From contig JBAMDO010000366.1 of NCBI GenBank assembly GCA_037074765.1, positions 1-34,204 of the forward strand: a stretch of DNA of 34,204 nucleotides, written 5' to 3'. The notes under the pieces are model-generated. The model saw only the letters and a program-made list of their open reading frames with translations. It made no database searches and was not told the origin of the DNA. This DNA comes from Mansonella perstans (lineage: Eukaryota; Nematoda; Chromadorea; Rhabditida; Onchocercidae). This document shows, in pieces, positions 20,848-30,979 of the stretch (positions are counted from its first letter, which is position 1; every line of letters starts with the position of its first letter). Position numbers and translations under genes: made by a program.

Positions 20848-22240
20848 AATTTATGGATATAATTAAAACTGTCAAAGAGTTCATTTTAATGTTCAATCTA
20901 TCGCCAATGAGAAATGACCTCTGAGTTTTGAAATTTCTCTTATAATTAAATAATAGAAATCTTATCAGATTCATTAATTGTTCAGAAAATTTTTAGATTA
21001 ATTATTTAGAGAATTTTCACATAAATTTTTAAACAAAAACTAAAAAGGAAATAAACTATAGCTAAAATATCTCGGAGAATATTTCTGTAATGAACTTTAA
21101 AAAACATGAAAGAACTGATATCGCTGCACACTTTCATTACAATGAGACACATAAGTACGGTGCAGTAGACAAATCTACTTAGACAAGTACAAAAACACCT
21201 GCTCTTTGCACTCGAAGCAGTCTATATTGAATTATTAGATAAAGCATAAATGCTGCAAAGGAAAATGGACAATGTTTTCAAAGTATTTCGGAGAAAATTT
21301 TTAAAAAAAAATTCTCCGAATAAACAGAGCCGAGAATTCTCATCAAAGAATAAGATTCTCACCAACAACTCACGCTTTCGCATTATCGAATGGCATTCCA
21401 GATTTCCACTGGCAATTGCCTTTGCCACCTTTGTGCTAATATCATGGTAACCGTAGAAGGGTTAAAAGCAATTCTAGTTCGTAGCAGTAGGATCTTCAAG
21501 TTTCTCGATTTTCTGCTAGCTTGTCTGAATATTCATATTTTTTTTTATCATTGACATTAAGAGGATTTTCTTCATCATCAACTTCGAGAGGATTAATAGT
21601 CAGTCGAAGTTTTCCGAAGAGTGTTTCTACCTGGACGCTTCTTATTTCATTATCTTTCTTCATTTTAATTTCCTTAATCTTAACTAACTTTCGTCCATCG
21701 CGTGGAATTTCACTAATTCTCATTTACGAGTTCTTTCCTCTACGCTTTTAGGTGAGATATTTCTCTTTGAATTTATTCTCTGAGACTTGTTAAATATTCA
21801 GCCTCCCAAAAGATATCTAAATTTTGAATGTGCTTGGCTAAAATTTAACATGGCTTCTCTCGAGTATTTAGCCTGTGAGAAATAAATTTCTCTTATTCAT
21901 TATCATTACTTCGGATCTTCTTTTAAGCAACCAAAATGTGCTTTTCATCTATGAAACGATATGACTGGTTCTTCTTAATGTAATATAAGTTCAATTCATT
22001 TATTTCTGCCGCTATAATTTTTCTGATTACTTGTGATTAACGTCTTTTTGTTTCAAAATTTATGTGAAAATTCTCTAAATAATTAATCTAAAAATTTTCT
22101 GAATAGTTAATGAATCTGATAAGATTTCTATTATTTAATTATAAGAAAAATTTCAAAACTCAGAAGTCATTTCTCATTGACGATAGATTGGACATTAAAA
22201 TGAACTCGTTGACAGTTTTAATTATATCCATAAATTAGAT
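20848..22240. mobile_element. 1.4-kb element with inverted terminal arms of about 190 bp
   Basis: 20848-21040 and 22050-22240 are reverse complements with few mismatches. CTAATTTATGGATATAATTA marks the left outer end and its complement the right outer end. Inner landmarks are GAGAATTTTCACATAAATTT (left) and its complement near 22058. The 1-kb interior has short ORFs at 21250-21450 (+) and 21496-21723 (-) and a hairpin near 21290-21320. No transposase is recognised. Target-site duplications were not identified with confidence. It is probably a non-autonomous DNA element, or an inverted duplication. Confidence 0.65.
21496..21723 (-). CDS. Unrecognised 75-residue ORF inside the inverted-repeat element
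   Basis: Starts with ATG directly after an in-frame TAA and encodes a highly charged protein, beginning MRISEIPRDGRKLVKIKEIK and later INPLEVDDEENPLNVNDKKK. The even composition and lack of homopolymers suggest coding rather than chance. There is no signal peptide or membrane segment and no family is recognised. It could be an exon of cargo DNA or of a decayed element protein. Confidence 0.3.
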   Translation of the reverse strand: MRISEIPRDGRKLVKIKEIKMKKDNEIRSVQVETLFGKLRLTINPLEVDDEENPLNVNDKKKYEYSDKLAENRET

Positions 22241-22333
22241 TTTACTTTCTACGTGGTTTATTTTGAATTTTTAAATTTTTAAGTTTTTGCAGATTTTTGA
22301 TAAATCCTTAATGGTTTATTCGCATTGGCAAGA

Positions 22334-22510
22334 GGGATATCTGATATGAATCTTTCCGGAATTCATAAAACAAAGGAACATTTCGTTGTGAAATTATTGC
22401 AAAGAATGCAGCAAAATGCAACATTAAACGGTTGATAAGAAATCCGAAAGATAGATGAACAGGTTTTAAATCTTTGAGGAACAGAAGTGGTTCGGGAATC
22501 TGGTAGATAT
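22334..22510 (-). promoter_or_regulatory. Mirror-image copy of the collagen upstream module (minus orientation)
   Basis: On the minus strand this reads TTCCGGAAAGATTCATATCA and GATATCC as at 7347-7372. It also shares with 23065-23200 the blocks CCAGATT-CC, CACTTCTGTT and CGGATT-CTTATCAACCGTT. The TATA is not preserved and no collagen exon follows on the minus strand. It sits about 550 bp from the forward module of the next collagen gene, facing away, the same geometry as at 6486-6790. Confidence 0.55.
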
Positions 22511-22732
22511 CGTTTATCTTCTGATTAATTGTTCATTACTCCAACTATAACATTAGTTAGTTCGACTTTCTGGATATGCTGGAGCAGTAAACTGTGGCAT
22601 AAATGTGCAAAGATTTTTGCGACACTGAACGAAAGCCAAGGAATCAGTTTTTGCTCAGTGTTGCAAAAATTTTTGCTGCGATAAAAAAATTTTCGAAATT
22701 AGAAATTCAAAATTTTTTGAAAAAAATCTAAA

Positions 22733-22954
22733 TTAGAAAATATAATCGATATTACTAAAAAGGATAGCCCTGAACGATTTCGGTTCTTGAAAAATCCTTC
22801 TTCCTTCATCAAATCGCTCCGCAAATTTTCGGCTGACATTATTACTTAATAATTCAGTGCTTCTGATTATGATAGCTATCATGATTTGGTCTTCCGGGAG
22901 AGGAGCATTTCTCCGCTCAGAAATGAGGGATAATTCAATTTCACAGTATTGCAT
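22733..22954 (-). CDS. Unrecognised minus-strand ORF, 73 codons
   Basis: Starts at ATG and includes NAPLPEDQIMIAIIIRSTEL and RKFAERFDEGRRIFQE, which are charged and amphipathic and look protein-like. There is no signal peptide and no family is recognised. It lies between the mirrored and forward collagen upstream modules. It could be a short gene or an exon remnant. Confidence 0.3.
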   Translation of the reverse strand: MQYCEIELSLISERRNAPLPEDQIMIAIIIRSTELLSNNVSRKFAERFDEGRRIFQEPKSFRAILFSNIDYIF

Positions 22955-23064
22955 TAATTCATATTACAATAAATTATTTTGCTCATCCACATGTTTAAAA
23001 TTGAAAAATTGAAAGAATTCTGGAAATTTCTGAGGAATAAATCATCGAAAAACAATAGACATCA

Positions 23065-23333
23065 TCCAGATTTCCAAATCACTTCTGTTTTCACAAAACT
23101 TGTTTTTCCGTCTATCGTTCGGATTCTCTATCAACCGTTATCTTCTATTACTCGATCTAATCTTCTATCCATCCGCCTATTTTTAAATAATCGCATAAAA
23201 AGATCCGTTCAGCTTCCATAAATATCGCCAATAATTTTGTTGCATTTGTTAAAGTTATTACGAGAGCAAATGTTTCTTTGTCATATGAATTTCAGTAAGA
23301 TTCATATCAGATATTCTTCCTTCCAGTATAAAT
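23065..23333 (+). promoter_or_regulatory. Upstream module and TATA box of collagen-like gene 3
   Basis: The core 23299-23333 reads GATTCATATCAGATATTC, then TTCCTTCCAG and TATAAAT (23327-23333). It is the same module as at 7180-7390, although the gene is the other subtype. The acceptor-like TTTCAG at 23593-23598 lies about 265 bp further on. The module lies outside the tandem unit that starts at 23421, so gene 4 does not have it. Confidence 0.6.
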
Positions 23334-23609
23334 GATTTTTCTTTCGAAATTCGCTCTGCTGATTTTCATTTGAATTTTGAAGTCTTTTTCACATATCCGA
23401 TGATAACAATTTTTCGGCTGGAATCTCTATAGTCAGTTGTGACTTTAAGGACTGTTCCATCGTGTTGGAAAATAAAAGCTCTGAAAATCTCTTTGTCTGT
23501 TGCGCTTTTTCCTCTTGCAAACTATCAAGAGATCAAAAATTTAAAGATTTGAAATAAAATTTAGGAATTTCCAACCATTATGTATGCACAATTTCAGGTT
23601 TTCGTGCCA

Positions 23610-23931
23610 ATGCATTTTTTCTCTACTTTATTATTGATTATCTACGCTTTTGTGGTTCAAGTAAGTTTCCCGGTGAATTGTTTTGAGAGGGAAGATTACG
23701 TTTCATTACAACCTGCAAATTACTATCCATATATGAATGTTGTTCCAGGCATGCACTTCGAGTGGGTTGTCTGGGTCAGAAGGACCACCAGGGAAAGATG
23801 GACGTGATGGAGCTCGTGGAGACCCAGGACCGAAAGGTCCACCTGGTCCGCAAGGAAACAAGGATTGCAGGGACCACAGGGAATACAAGGTCCTGTGGGT
23901 GACAAGGGACCAGTGGGACCGCCAGGAATAA
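23610..23931 (+). pseudogene. Short collagen-like gene, subtype II, copy 3, frameshifted
   Basis: Exon 1 (23610-23660) encodes [17 protein letters not shown], with a GTAAGT donor. Exon 2 starts at 23749 after TTGTTCCAG with [12 protein letters not shown] and Gly-X-Y triplets. At about 23856 the intact copy has GGAAAACAAGG and this one GGAAACAAGG. The frame shifts and ends at TAA 23931 in non-collagen sequence. Downstream, the triplet frame remains clean to a TGA near 23984. I start at the second ATG because an acceptor-like TTTCAG (23593-23598) separates it from the ATG at 23580. The single lost A may be a true lesion or an assembly error. Confidence 0.75.
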
Positions 23932-23984
23932 AAGGTGTAAGAGGACCGCAAGGACCAATAGGAGCACCCGCAGCAACCTCATGA

Positions 23985-24768
23985 AGATAGGCAGCAGCAG
24001 AACTGGCAAGTAGTGGAATTTATCGATGATAGTTAAGCATCTTCATTGATATTTGTTTTGGTCTTATTTTGGTTTTTTTGATTTTCATAATATATCCCAG
24101 AATTATTCTTACCATTATGCTATTTTTTCTTAGGTTAAAGGTCATCAATGCTACTTTTTAACGATAAAAGTTTTTTGAAATTTAGCCTATTTTTAAATTA
24201 AGAAAAAGATAGTTATGACTATTATGATGATGTTGCAATAAGCGGAAATTGATTTTAATTCGCGCTTTTTTGGCGGCGATAAAAAGGGTCATGACGTTAA
24301 ACTTATGCAGTCATTGACTATGAGGAAATTCTGATCAGATCAACAATATATTTATAATGTGAAGTCACTGAATTTCAAAATAATATTAGAAATAAAATGC
24401 AATTTCAGTGAAAAACAATACCATTAACACAACTCTTTACACAAGCTAAGGTAAGAATTGGAAGGAAGGAGATAATAACTTGCGAAGCCAACGTGATGGA
24501 ATACTTGACGAGCAAACTTCAAGTAATCAAAATGTCCTCGATGAAAAATAATCAATTAAATAGTCTCAGGAGTTGTTGCAAACAATCTTACATATTTATA
24601 AAAGTTGATTATTTTTTCGAATCCCGCTCCATACAAAAGTAAACCCTATAATAGCCGGAAGCAGGTGTATAAATAGATTATATCGCTATCCAATTTTCAA
24701 TACAGTGAATATGGATAGGGTAAATCATATTCCAGACATAGACTAATTTTAGAAATTGGAATAAACAG
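23985..24768. other. Intergenic DNA with no recognised gene
   Basis: AT-rich 3' flank of collagen-like gene 3. The CTTTA/CACAAG join at 24436-24443 marks 133 bp that are present in unit 2 (29228-29360) and absent here. Confidence 0.5.
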
Positions 24769-25003
24769 GTATTTAGGAACAGCCTAATGCTCAAGATGAT
24801 GAACAAGCAGAAAAGTATAATGAGACACAATGAAGATATCAAGTATGTTGGTCATGGAAGGATGCGGAGACAGATTGAGCAGCAACTGTGGATTACTGAT
24901 ATCGGCCATCCACAAAACCTGATTGGATAACTTCAATTCCATGAAATGAAATTTTAGCAATGCCACGAAACGATCAGTGATCTATGGAACAGATTCATAT
25001 GAT
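24769..25003 (+). pseudogene. Broken copy of the ORF intact at 29689-29922
   Basis: After an ATAAACAG acceptor the frame VFR-SLMLKMMNKQ is the same as in unit 2, but TAA at 24928 and TAG at 24955 interrupt it. The two differences replace CGA and CAG. The family is unrecognised. Confidence 0.5.
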
Positions 25004-25483
25004 ATTTTAATCTTAACAATGCTATAACAAGCTAAAAATTATCAGTTCATATGAAGGAAACTAACTATCGAAGATCGATCACACTTTCAAATCTTGTTTC
25101 AGTATTCTTACGTTTCCGGATGATGAAAAGTATAATAGTGATATTGAGAAAGCGTTTCTACAAATATAATTACATTCCTCAGAAAGGAACTGTAATGGAT
25201 TCCTTTGGCTAAAAGATATTAGAGAAGCTATGATAAGAGAAAATATTTAAAGGAGTTTTCTTTAGTGTGATATTATCACTCTTTTTACCATTTACTATCA
25301 TTAATTATCATTTGGAAAATCAGGATTTTAAAATAGCTCAAGAAATTAGAATTAACCTTTATTTGAACATGTTATAATATCTGCCAATGGAAGAAGAAGC
25401 TCTGTAAAAATATCCGAGATGAAATCTTATTTTTAATGAAGCTTCAGTGAACATAAAAAAATTTCTCTCTAATAACAAAGAAT
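25004..25483. other. AT-rich DNA with no gene seen
   Basis: Unique to the B units; no exon supported. Confidence 0.5.
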
Positions 25484-25693
25484 CTAATGCCAAAATGCCT
25501 GCAAAGGATCGAGCAAAGAAAAACTCTTAGTATGATTTGGAATTCTACTCAAGATATCCAAATAACCTTGAAATCGTGGAATGAAAAGAAATGAACTAAG
25601 AGGGCGATCCATTACTTGATTTACTGCCTCACAATATGATTCATTCGGTTTTTTGATCCCCACAAATATAAGAATCGAATTTTTCTTCAAAAC
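25484..25693 (-). CDS. Unrecognised minus-strand terminal exon, unit 1
   Basis: Begins after TTCTTCCACAG and reads VLKKNSILIFVGIKKPNESY, then RPLSSFLFIPRFQGYLDILS and LLDPLQAFWH before TAG. It looks protein-like and is bounded by a good acceptor. The copy at 30431-30640 differs at four positions, each changing an amino acid (E/G, M/T, I/V, S/P), so there is no sign of constraint. Family not recognised; upstream exons were not found. Confidence 0.35.
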   Translation of the reverse strand, partial: VLKKNSILIFVGIKKPNESYCEAVNQVMDRPLSSFLFIPRFQGYLDILSRIPNHTKSFSLLDPLQAFWH

Positions 25694-26025
25694 CTGTGGA
25701 AGAAGAATAAATCATAGGTTCAAATCACAGGCGACGAAGATCAACAACAATGGCAAACACTTATCGATGAAAGGCCAACAACTATATGGCATTTATTCTG
25801 ATTCATTACAAAGCTTTCAAATTTAATCGAGATTTATTACTTTAATAATGCATCAAGTTTAACATATTCAACAGCGGTGCATGAACTGAGTCAAGGAAAG
25901 CATGGAAAGAATTTACTTGAAAAAACTTAAAGGAAGGATAGCAGTTTTTTAAAGTAACGAATTCGCAGTATAAAATCGAATTGTGCAATTGAACTTGAAA
26001 AAAAAAAAGCTAACGAGTATGACAG
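25694..26025. other. Stretch containing the breakpoint into zinc-finger sequence
   Basis: Homology to the first zinc-finger copy starts at about 25937 (AGCAGTTTTTTAA, as at 16146), inside an intron. To the left the DNA is unrelated to that gene. Confidence 0.7.
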
Positions 26026-27112
26026 ACAACACACGAGCGTATTCATACGGGTATAATCAAATTTGAATGTCGAATCTGTGATTTTAAATGCAATCGTTTT
26101 GTTTGGATGGAAGAACATCAAAAGGAGGAGCACGGCTATATTTGTTCCGTATGCCAGCATAAATGTGCTGAATGGGGTGCTCTTAAAGATCATACTTTGC
26201 AAGAGCATGGTGGTTATTTGACCAGTGAGTCAAATGCAGGTTTGAAATTTGTTTTTCATATTTCGACAATTTTGTTGCATTTTTTGCGATATAGCTCAAG
26301 CGATAATGACGATTATAACGGTCGCAGCAAAGAGAAAAAGATTTGCTGTCGTTTTTCTTTTCTCTCTTTATTGTAGCTTCACTTTAGTTAATGAAGTTGC
26401 TGTTCCAACACTTAAACACGTTTTGTGGATGTGGACAGGTGAAAACAGAATTTTAATTGTCTTAGAAAAGTTCTTGGCAGAATTAAATGGGAACATGATG
26501 AATACAGATGTGGATTTGCGTAATTCTGGCCTTCAATAGTGTTTCTTAAGCTTATGTTTAAGATAGCTCATCCAAAATTTAAGAAAAGTCTAACTGATTT
26601 TGTTTGTTAATAAGTTTAAGAAATTTCAGTGAAACTTTGCAAAGTATTAAACTGCATTTCAAAAAAGAAATCTGCTTATTAGGAATATCATACATTCATG
26701 TATATTTATATATATATATTCATGCACACCTATATAATATTTGTCTACATACATACATAGTTACATAACATATACACAGAGAGGATTCACATGAATACAA
26801 AAAAGAAAGAGTAAGCTCTTCGAAGATTTCTCTCATGATTGATTGCAGAAAACGAAAAAATTTACGTGAATATGTACTGCACCATCACATATCAATTTTT
26901 TAGTGTGATATATTTTTTTCAATGAAAATAAAAGATTGGTATTATGATGTTTGGTTTGTTTATTGTTATGTAATTGGCATATTTGCACTCCACCTGATAT
27001 TACTTTTCCATTTTGTTCCTTTCAAGCAATTATTCTCATTTCTGGACATTAATTAAGCCTTTCAGGTTATATCGATAGCCCACGTGTGTGGGTCATGTAT
27101 AAGGGCGAATAA
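26026..27112 (+). pseudogene. Partial zinc-finger gene (last two exons), unit 1
   Basis: Exon 26026-26239 carries THERIHTG and two full C2H2 fingers (CRICDFKCNRFVWMEEHQKEEH split from the family frame, and CSVCQHKCAEWGALKDHTLQ with EH). Exon 27066-27112 carries the tail YIDSPRVWVMYKGE. The region from about 26026 to 26355 looks identical to the other two copies. All upstream exons are missing. The acceptor of the full copy (CTAAAG before GTTACAAC) is replaced by TATGACAG. A product could arise only by joining to a new upstream exon. Confidence 0.75.
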
Positions 27113-28203
27113 AAGCGCTGGAATTGAATACGCCAGCTCAAAAGTGATAAGCTGGGTCAACTTTCACGTAAGCCATATTGGCTAAATTTTTTTACAGATT
27201 GCAAGTTTCAGATTATTTCTTCCATATGCTTATTGTGTTGTTATTGTTGTTACTTTGATGTATCTCGTTGTCATCATTTTCTTGTCATTTAACAAGTTAA
27301 AATTTCTCAACGTGTATAACATTATGTTTATATCTCAACGATTCCACTTTGATTTTTGCATTTGCTACAGCCAGGATGGGAAATGTGCTGAATTGAACTT
27401 TCAGTTTGGGTTCCTTTGAATATTCGGAAGTTTTTTCTCTTTTTTTTTTAATTTTTGGTCATCTAGTTTTGCACAGAATTTTAGTAAGTACCTTAATTAA
27501 GCCTTTATACCACTGTATCATTTAAAAGTGTTTTCATATTCTTTACGCAGTGTTTGTGCCATACTCCTTTTTATGAATTAGGAATATGTCAAAGCATTAT
27601 TTTTTTATACTTGACAAGATAGACTTTTAAACATATGTATTCATATATCTTCACATATTTCCAAGGGCAACTAAATGGAACCAACGAATATTTTTCGCAT
27701 TTTTTCATCGTATTCAGAATGTAAATGCTCACTGTTTCCATATGTTTGTACTAATTTTCATTGTTTACTTGCTGCTTACATTGTTATAAAATCAGAGTTT
27801 GCAAAATCTGATGATCTGATCTGTAAGCTCAAAATAAATCAACTAAATAAAAAATAAATGATAAATTAACGGAGATTTTAGGACAGGAGATGATGTATGC
27901 TGCAAAATCGGAAGTATGAATTTATGGAAAATGGTTTTTTTTTTTTTTTTTTTTTAAGAGAAAAATCAGTGGGTTCTGTTCCGTCATACATTTTTGGAAA
28001 ACCATAATGAATATGGTGATTTACCGCAGAAAGTGATACTCCATTGCAAAAACAGAAAGGACTTGCCATGTGAATAGATGTGAAATTTAAAATTATTGTC
28101 GTTATTTGATTTTGTGTTAATTCCTGTACTTTGCTGGACGTAGTATATGCAGTCGATGGTTCTTGGTTCGTCCAAATGTCTGGAATAACTAAATATTGAG
28201 CTC
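27113..28203. repeat. 3' flank of the partial zinc-finger copy, unit 1
   Basis: Parallel to 17327-18421, ending abruptly at GAGCTC where unit 2 begins. The poly-T run near 27933-27955 is longer than in the other copies; an apparent long minus-strand ORF through it, with a Lys run, is an artefact of that run. Confidence 0.7.
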
Positions 28204-28392
28204 GAATCTCTATAGTCAGTTGTGACTTTAAGGACTGTTCCATCGTGTTGGAAAATAAAAGCTCTGAAAATCTCTTTGTCTGTTGCGTTTTTTCCTCTTG
28301 CAAACTATCAAGAGATCAAAAATTTAAAGATTTGAAATAAAATTTAGGAATTTCCAACCATTATGTATGCACAGTTTCAGGTTTTCGCGCCA

Positions 28393-28768
28393 ATGCATTT
28401 TTTCTCTACTTTATTATTGATTACCTACGCTTTTGTGGTTCAAGTAAGTTTCCCGGTGAATTGTTTTGAGAGGGAAGATTACGTTTCATTACAACCTGCA
28501 AATTACTATCCATATATGAATGTTGTTCCAGGCATGCACTTCGAGTGGGTTGTCTGGATCAGAAGGATCACCAGGGAAAGATGGACGTGATGGACCTCGT
28601 GGAGACCCAGGACCGAAAGGTCCACCTGGTCCGCAAGGAAAACAAGGATTGCAGGGACTACAGGGAATACAAGGTCCTTTGGGTGACAAGGGACCAGTGG
28701 GACCGCCAGGAATAAAAGGTGTGAGAGGACTGCAAGGACCAATAGGAAATCCCGGAGCAACCGCATGA
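28393..28768 (+). CDS. Short secreted collagen-like protein, subtype II, copy 4 (2 exons)
   Basis: Exon 1 (28393-28443) encodes [17 protein letters not shown], a signal peptide, with GTAAGT. Exon 2 (28532-28768) starts ACTSSG and has 24 uninterrupted Gly-X-Y triplets ([15 protein letters not shown] to GNPGAT), then A and stop, 95 residues in total. One Cys precedes the helix, as in subtype I. The acceptor-like TTTCAG at 28375-28380 suggests trans-splicing and the start at 28393 rather than 28363. Only about 175 bp of the original upstream DNA is kept; the TATA module of copy 3 is absent and zinc-finger 3' flank lies upstream instead. An extracellular triple-helix role is inferred. AATAAA lies near 28946. 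Confidence 0.85.
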
Positions 28769-29688
28769 AGATATGCAGCAGCAGAACTGGCAAGTAGTGG
28801 AATTTATCGATGATAGTTAAGCATCTTCATTGATATTTGTTTTGGTCTTATTTTGGTTTTTTTGATTTTCATAATATATCCCAGAATTATTCTTACCATT
28901 ATGCTACTTTTTCTTGGGTTGATGGTCATCGATGCCACTTTTTAACAATAAAAATTTTTTGAAACTTAGCCGATTTTTAAATTAAGAAAAAGATGAAATA
29001 GTTATGACTATTATGATGATGTTGCAATAAGCGGAAATTGGTTTTAATTTGCGCTTTTTTGGCAGCGATAAAAAAATCATGATGTTAAACTTATGCGGTC
29101 ATTGATTATGAGGAAATTCTGATCAGATCAACAATATATTTATAATGTGAAGTCACTGAATTTCAAAATAACATTAGAAATAAAATGCAATTTCAGTGAA
29201 AAACAATACCATTAACACAACTCTTTAGTTTTAGTGCACAATCAACCTTTATATTACAGAGATTAGCTGATCGACTGAATCTAACAGAAAAGCGAAAAAC
29301 AAGTAAGCAGTGTATCCTCCTTCGGTATTGTAGAATCTAAATTATGTTTCTTAGCTAAAACACAAGCTAAGGTAAGAATTGGAAGGAAGGAGATAATAAT
29401 TTGCGAAGCCAACGTGATGGAATACTTGACGAGCAAATTTCAAGTAATCAAAATGTTCTCGATGAAAAATAATCAATTAAATAGCCTCAGGAGTTGTTGC
29501 AACAATCTTACATATTTATAAAAGTTGATCATTTTTTCGAATCCCGCTCCATACAAAAGTAAACCCTATAATAGCCGGAAGCAGGTGTATAAATAGATTA
29601 TATCGCTATCCAATTTTCAATACAGTGAATATGGATAGGGTAAATCATATTCCAGACATAGACTAATTTTAGAAATTGGAATAAACAG
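28769..29688. other. Intergenic DNA including a 133-bp segment absent from unit 1
   Basis: At 29260-29302 a 43-bp exon-like stretch lies between TATTACAG and GTAAGC and reads RLADRLNLTEKRKT in one frame. It is inside the 29228-29360 difference. Nothing else recognised. Confidence 0.4.
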
Positions 29689-29922
29689 GTATTTAGGAAA
29701 AGCCTAATGCTCAAGATGATGAACAAGCAGGAAAGTATAATCAGACACAATGAAGATATCAAGTATGTTGGTCATGGAAGGATGCGGAGACAGATTGAGC
29801 AGCAACTGTGGATTACTGATATCGGCCATCCACAAAACCTGATTGGACGACTTCAGTTCCATGAAATGAAACTTCAGCAATACCACGAAACGATCAGTGA
29901 TCTATGGAACAGATTCATATGA
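29689..29922 (+). CDS. Unrecognised exon/ORF, 77 codons after an acceptor
   Basis: After ATAAACAG the frame VFRKSLMLKMMNKQESIIRH continues to TGA at 29922. The rest is charged and amphipathic, including QLWITDIGHPQNLIGRLQFH and YHETISDLWNRFI. It is open here but has two stops in unit 1. No family, signal peptide or membrane segment is recognised. It is probably a captured gene fragment. Confidence 0.35.
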   Translation, partial: VFRKSLMLKMMNKQESIIRHNEDIKYVGHGRMRRQIEQQLWITDIGHPQNLIGRLQFHEMKLQQYHETISDLWNRFI

Positions 29923-30430
29923 TATTTTAATCTTAACAATGCTATAACAAGCTAAAAATTATGATGATGCCTCAGTTCATATGAAGGAAACTAAAGTTTA
30001 AATGAAGTATTCTATCGAAGATCGATCACACTTTCAAATCTTGTTTCAGTATTCTTACGTTTCCGGATGATGAAAAGTATAATAGTGATATTGAGAAAGC
30101 GTTTCTACAAATATAATTACATTCCTCAGAAAGGAACTGTAATGGATTCCTTTGGCTAAAAGATATTAGAGAAGCTATGACAAGAGAAAATATTTAAAGA
30201 AGTTTTCTTTAGTGTGATATTATCACTCTTTTTACCATCTGCTATCATTAATTATCATTTGGAAAATCAGGATTTTAAAATAGCCCAAGAAATTAGAATT
30301 AACCTTTATTTGAACATGTTATAATATCTGCCAATGGAAGAAGAAGCTCTGTAAAAATATCCGAGATGAAATCTTATTTTTAATGAAGCTTCAGTGAACA
30401 TAAAAAAATTTCTCTCTAATAACAAAGAAT
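29923..30430. other. AT-rich DNA with no gene seen
   Basis: Counterpart of 25004-25483 with small indels. Confidence 0.5.
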
Positions 30431-30640
30431 CTAATGCCAAAATGCCTGCAAAGGATCGAGCAAAGGAAAACTCTTAGTATGATTTGGAATTCTACTCAAG
30501 ACATCCAAATAACCTTGAAATCGTGGAATGAAAAGAAATGAACTAAGAGGGCGATCCGTTACTTGATTTACTGCCTCACAATATGATCCATTCGGTTTTT
30601 TGATCCCCACAAATATAAGAATCGAATTTTTCTTCAAAAC
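30431..30640 (-). CDS. Unrecognised minus-strand terminal exon, unit 2
   Basis: Counterpart of 25484-25693, open over the same length after the same CTTCCACAG acceptor. All four differences are replacements, among them NES to NGS and DIL to DVL. Function unknown. Confidence 0.35.
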   Translation of the reverse strand, partial: VLKKNSILIFVGIKKPNGSYCEAVNQVTDRPLSSFLFIPRFQGYLDVLSRIPNHTKSFPLLDPLQAFWH

Positions 30641-30979
30641 CTGTGGAAGAAGAATAAATCATAGGTTCAAATCACAGGCGACGAAGATCAACAACAATGG
30701 CAAACACTTATCGATGAAAGGCCAACAACTATATGGCATTTATTCTGATTCATTACAAAGCTTTCAAATTTAATCGAGATTTATTACTTTAATAATGCAT
30801 CAAGTTTAACATATTCAACAGCGGTGCATGAACTGAGTCAAGGAAAGCATGGAAAGAATTTACTTGAAAAAACTTAAAGGAAGGATAGCAGTTTTTTAAA
30901 GTAACGAATTCGCAGTATAAAATCGAATTGTGCAATTGAACTTGAAAAAAAAAAAAAAAAAAGCTAACGAGTATGACAG

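Larger units (their letters stand above)
23421..28203. repeat. Segmental duplication B, unit 1
   Basis: The unit of 4783 bp begins GAATCTCTATAGTCAGTTGT and runs from just upstream of collagen-like gene 3 to downstream of a zinc-finger 3' end. At 28203/28204 it joins head-to-tail to the start of unit 2. The equivalent sequence in the first zinc-finger copy continues past this point (18421 on), so the breakpoint is exact. Confidence 0.93.

Noticed and set aside
27878..28303. 141-codon minus-strand ORF
   Set aside because: It is extended through a poly-T run (Lys run) and across the duplication junction, so it is not a coherent gene. Only the conserved exon portion is discussed.
29260..29302. 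Homeodomain exon, because LADRLNLTEK resembles helix 2-3
   Set aside because: The WFQNR core is not found in any downstream exon, and 14 residues are too few.
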